A stretch of DNA of 64,000 nt. It comes from Niallia endozanthoxylica (GTDB taxonomy: Bacteria > Bacillota > Bacilli > Bacillales > Cytobacillaceae). Of the stretch, positions 61,565 through 64,000 are shown in pieces. Below the pieces are notes generated by a model, which did no database searches, was not told where the DNA came from, and saw nothing but the letters and a program-made list of their open reading frames with translations. The DNA is taken from positions 62,001 through 126,000 of the forward strand of contig NZ_VYKL01000004.1 of the NCBI RefSeq assembly GCF_008710145.1, written 5' to 3'. Every line of letters starts with the position of its first letter. Within the stretch, counting starts at the first letter, position 1. Position numbers and translations under genes: made by a program.

Positions 61565-62725
61565 ATGGATTTCGAATTTTCTGACTTACAAAATGATATT
61601 CGCGCAGGAGTGAGAGAGGTTTGCTCCCGCTTTGATTTAGATTATTGGAGACAATCCCATGAGGAACATACCTATCCGACAGAATTTGTTAAAGCTATGA
61701 GTGACGCAGGCTGGTTAGGTGCACTAATTCCGGAAGAGTACGGCGGTTCAGGGTTAGGTTTTACAGAAGGAGCTATTATTTTAGAAGAAGTCAACCGTTC
61801 CGGTGGAAACTCTAACCAGGTTCATGCCCAAATGTATACAATGGGTGCTCTTCTAAGACACGGAAGTGAAGAACAAAAGCGCAAATATTTACCGCAAATT
61901 GCGGATGGTTCCTTAAGATTGCAAACGTTTGCAGTTACAGAGCCTGACGCTGGTACGGACACAACGAAAATTAAAACATTCGCTGAGAAAAAGGGAGACC
62001 GCTACATTATTAACGGCCAAAAAATCTTTATCTCCCGTTTCAATAATACGGATTTGATGCTGCTTCTTGCTCGTACAACACCGCTTGACAAAGTAGAAAA
62101 AAGAACACATGGTATCAGCTTATTCTTGATTGATACTCGTGAAGTTGGAAACGGTATTGAATCAACGAAAATCTCGACTATGCTTGGCGGAGACACGAAT
62201 CAGTTGTTCTTCAATGACCTTGAAGTACCTGAGGAATGCTTGATTGGTGAAGAAGGAAGAGGACTTTACTGCGTGATGGACGGAATGGTTGCAGAAAGAA
62301 TTCTTGTATCCGGTTCTGCGCTTGGTAATGGTAAGTGGTTTATTGATCAGGCAGTGAAGTATGCAAACGAGCGCGTTGTATTTAACCGTCCAATCGGTCA
62401 AAACCAAGGTATCCAGTTCCCGATTGCGCAAGCTTATATGGAGCTTCAAGCCGCGGAGGCGTTGATGTATAAAGCAGCAACTAAATTCGATAACAAACTG
62501 CAGGCTGGTGCTGAAGCAAATATGGCGAAATACCTATGCTCTGAGGCTGCTTATCATGCGGCTGAAGCGTGTATGCAAACGCACGGCGGCTATGCTGCAG
62601 CAAATGAGTACCACATCAACCGTAAGTGGATGCAAGCAAGAATGATGAAGATTGCTCCAATCTCTTCGAATCTAATCTTAAGCCATGTAGGTCAGCACGT
62701 ATTGAAAATGCCAAGATCATATTAA
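61565..62725 (+). CDS. Acyl-CoA dehydrogenase
   Basis: A 386-residue flavin acyl-CoA dehydrogenase: FAVTEPDAGTDTTKIKT, YIINGQKIFISRFNNTD, and THGGYAAANEYHINRKWM near the end. The Glu usually found near the C-terminus (IYEGT) is replaced by KIAPISSN. A Glu in GMVAERILV (about 244) occupies the position of the catalytic base in isovaleryl- and long-chain-type enzymes. It would introduce a double bond and reduce EtfBA. A branched short substrate would fit but is inference. Followed after 29 bases by the hydratase gene. Confidence 0.88.
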   Translation: MDFEFSDLQNDIRAGVREVCSRFDLDYWRQSHEEHTYPTEFVKAMSDAGWLGALIPEEYGGSGLGFTEGAIILEEVNRSGGNSNQVHAQMYTMGALLRHGSEEQKRKYLPQIADGSLRLQTFAVTEPDAGTDTTKIKTFAEKKGDRYIINGQKIFISRFNNTDLMLLLARTTPLDKVEKRTHGISLFLIDTREVGNGIESTKISTMLGGDTNQLFFNDLEVPEECLIGEEGRGLYCVMDGMVAERILVSGSALGNGKWFIDQAVKYANERVVFNRPIGQNQGIQFPIAQAYMELQAAEALMYKAATKFDNKLQAGAEANMAKYLCSEAAYHAAEACMQTHGGYAAANEYHINRKWMQARMMKIAPISSNLILSHVGQHVLKMPRSY

Positions 62726-62754
62726 GAGAGATTCGAGAAAGGAGGGCGATTTTT

Positions 62755-63561
62755 GTGAGTATAGTGAAAGAATCCTACGAAATGTTAAAGGTTGAATATA
62801 AAGGAGAAAACAATGAAATTCTGGTTGTTACGCTCAATCGACCTGAAGTAATGAATGCGATGAATACTCAAATGCTTGAGGAAAGGTTAAGGCTTTTCCG
62901 CGAAGAGGCTTACAACGAAGATTTAAGATGCGTTGTTATCACCGGTGCAGGGGATAGAGCGTTCAGTACCGGGGGCGATTTAAAGGAACGCAACGGAATG
63001 AGCGACGGCACGTGGAAACGACAGCATCATGTCATTGAGGACTTAGTTCTGTTAACACGGGATTTTCCAGTACCTGTTATCGCTGCTGTGGAAGGCTATG
63101 CCCTTGCTGGCGGCTGTGAATTGGCACTGTCAACTGATTTTATCATTGCTTCGGAAACAGCTGTTTTCGGTTTGTCAGAAGCATTAAGAGGGATTCTGCC
63201 TGGTGGCGGAGGCCTGCAAAATCTAGCGAGAGCAATTGGCGTACGACGAGCTAAGGAGCTTATCTATACAGGTCGCAAAATTGATGCGGCATTAGCATAC
63301 GAATGGGGCATGGTCAACCGAGTTGTTTCCAAGGGTAAAGCGCTGGAAACGGCATTGGAATTAGCAGAAAAAATAGCGGAAACCGCCCCAATGGCAGTTA
63401 GAGCGGCAAAGGTCTCAATTAACAAAGGATCTGATACAGATTATCAAACTGCCTACGCTCTAGATATTGCGGCATACAACCAGTTGGTAACATCAAAAGA
63501 CCGGTTAGAGGGAGTGGCAGCTTTTAATGAAAAGCGTAAACCAAGATGGAAAAATCAATAA
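62755..63561 (+). CDS. Enoyl-CoA hydratase/isomerase family protein
   Basis: A 268-residue crotonase. The oxyanion-hole segments are AFSTGGDLKE and EGYALAGGCELALSTDFIIAS; the catalytic region has GLSEALRGILPGGGGLQNLARAIG. It would hydrate the enoyl-CoA made by the upstream dehydrogenase, for example to an HMG-CoA-like ester for the lyase. The start is GTG 62755, with AAAGGAGG 9 bases upstream; an open frame upstream overlaps the preceding gene and has no support. Confidence 0.88.
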   Translation: MSIVKESYEMLKVEYKGENNEILVVTLNRPEVMNAMNTQMLEERLRLFREEAYNEDLRCVVITGAGDRAFSTGGDLKERNGMSDGTWKRQHHVIEDLVLLTRDFPVPVIAAVEGYALAGGCELALSTDFIIASETAVFGLSEALRGILPGGGGLQNLARAIGVRRAKELIYTGRKIDAALAYEWGMVNRVVSKGKALETALELAEKIAETAPMAVRAAKVSINKGSDTDYQTAYALDIAAYNQLVTSKDRLEGVAAFNEKRKPRWKNQ

Positions 63562-63568
63562 GGATTTA

Positions 63569-64000
63569 ATGACAAAGCTTACTGCCTTTATTACGGAAAC
63601 AACTTATGAACAGCTTCCAGAGGAAATGGTGGAATTAGCCAAGCAGGCTATGATTGATACAGTTGGGGTGGCATTAGCCGGGTGGAATGAAACTGCCGTA
63701 GAAAAGGCTAAAAAGGTATATGTCTCGCAGGATAGCGGGCAGGAGGGTGTTTCTTCTCTTTGGGGGGATCTAGTGAAGGTAGATTATGACAAAGCAGCCA
63801 TTATTAATGGAACAGCCTCCCATGTGTTGGATTATGACGATGCCTCGGTGGGTGTCGTCATCCATCCAAGCGCTCCAATTCTGTCTGCGATAACACCTCT
63901 TGCTGAAAAGCTGAAAAGCTCTGGTAAGGAAGTCATTACAGCCTATAGCATTGGCACAGAGGTCATGGTCCGGATTGGGCAGGTAATGGGGATTCGCCAT
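63569..64000 (+). CDS. MmgE/PrpD family protein, 3' partial
   Basis: The frame opens at ATG 63569 (AAGGA upstream, 5-base spacing) and runs off the right edge, giving 144 residues. It has the family start (TAFITETTYEQLPEEMVELAKQAMIDTVGVALAG) and the signature NGTASHVLDYDDAS, then HPSAPILSAITPLAEKLKSSG. MmgE/PrpD proteins include 2-methylcitrate dehydratase, cis-aconitate decarboxylase and iminodisuccinate epimerase. Its presence suggests a branched or tricarboxylic intermediate. It follows the hydratase stop by 7 bases, so it belongs to the same operon. Confidence 0.88.
   Translation, partial: MTKLTAFITETTYEQLPEEMVELAKQAMIDTVGVALAGWNETAVEKAKKVYVSQDSGQEGVSSLWGDLVKVDYDKAAIINGTASHVLDYDDASVGVVIHPSAPILSAITPLAEKLKSSGKEVITAYSIGTEVMVRIGQVMGIRH

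Overview
The window is low-GC Firmicute DNA from a spore-forming aerobic member of the Bacillaceae. The evidence is strong Shine-Dalgarno sites with frequent TTG and GTG starts, an alpha/beta-type small acid-soluble spore protein, YhaL and two YjcZ-type mini-proteins, Hpr/ScoC, a cytochrome bd operon, and long synteny with the yheA-yhaX-hemZ-...-prsA-...-hpr-yhaH-trpP-serC-hit-ecsABC region of Bacillus subtilis. No rRNA, tRNA, prophage or CRISPR array was seen.

Layout. 1-15000: AI-2E-type permease (5' end missing), YitT protein, a guanine-type purine riboswitch with its purine permease, the cydABDC operon, a DUF21/CBS/CorC membrane protein with an apparently frameshifted MerR gene upstream, a PAS histidine kinase, an acetyltransferase and a CDF metal exporter. 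15300-18800: Fur-box-preceded feoA-feoB plus a Cys-rich mini-protein, SASP, small zinc-ribbon protein. 19200-42400: the conserved yha block, covering haem-related HemZ, an ABC exporter, SbcDC-like YhaO/YhaN, a long YhaM-like HD nuclease, PrsA, Hpr, TrpP with a TRAP-type triplet leader, SerC, Hit and EcsABC. 42500-47300: PAP2 phosphatase, a permease, a PilZ protein, a LuxR-type regulator and a LysR regulator. 47576-64000: a large catabolic cluster of two or three transcription units.

The catabolic cluster reads as one pathway. A TctCBA transporter imports a carboxylate. A ThDP-dependent decarboxylase/lyase-like enzyme and an aldehyde dehydrogenase could give a carboxylic acid, which a CaiB/BaiF enzyme activates to a CoA thioester. 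An acyl-CoA dehydrogenase and an enoyl-CoA hydratase then feed an HMG-CoA-lyase-family enzyme. Electrons would pass through EtfBA to a membrane FadF-like iron-sulphur oxidoreductase and menaquinone. A divergent LysR gene with a T-N11-A box beside the promoter is the likely regulator. The substrate cannot be read from sequence.

The most unusual non-coding content is: (i) a 344-bp near-perfect tandem duplication between hit and ecsA, tiled on the minus strand with tiny ORFs and ending at a strong terminator; (ii) a family of about 150-200 bp MITE-like elements (four copies) folding into three hairpins closed by terminal inverted repeats, with compensatory arm changes and probable 8-bp target duplications; (iii) a three-way-junction leader before the catabolic operon; (iv) a dispersed repeat lying between the promoter and the purine riboswitch; (v) a small element inserted in the loop of a terminator. 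Starts were chosen from ribosome-binding-site spacing and often differ from the longest open frame.
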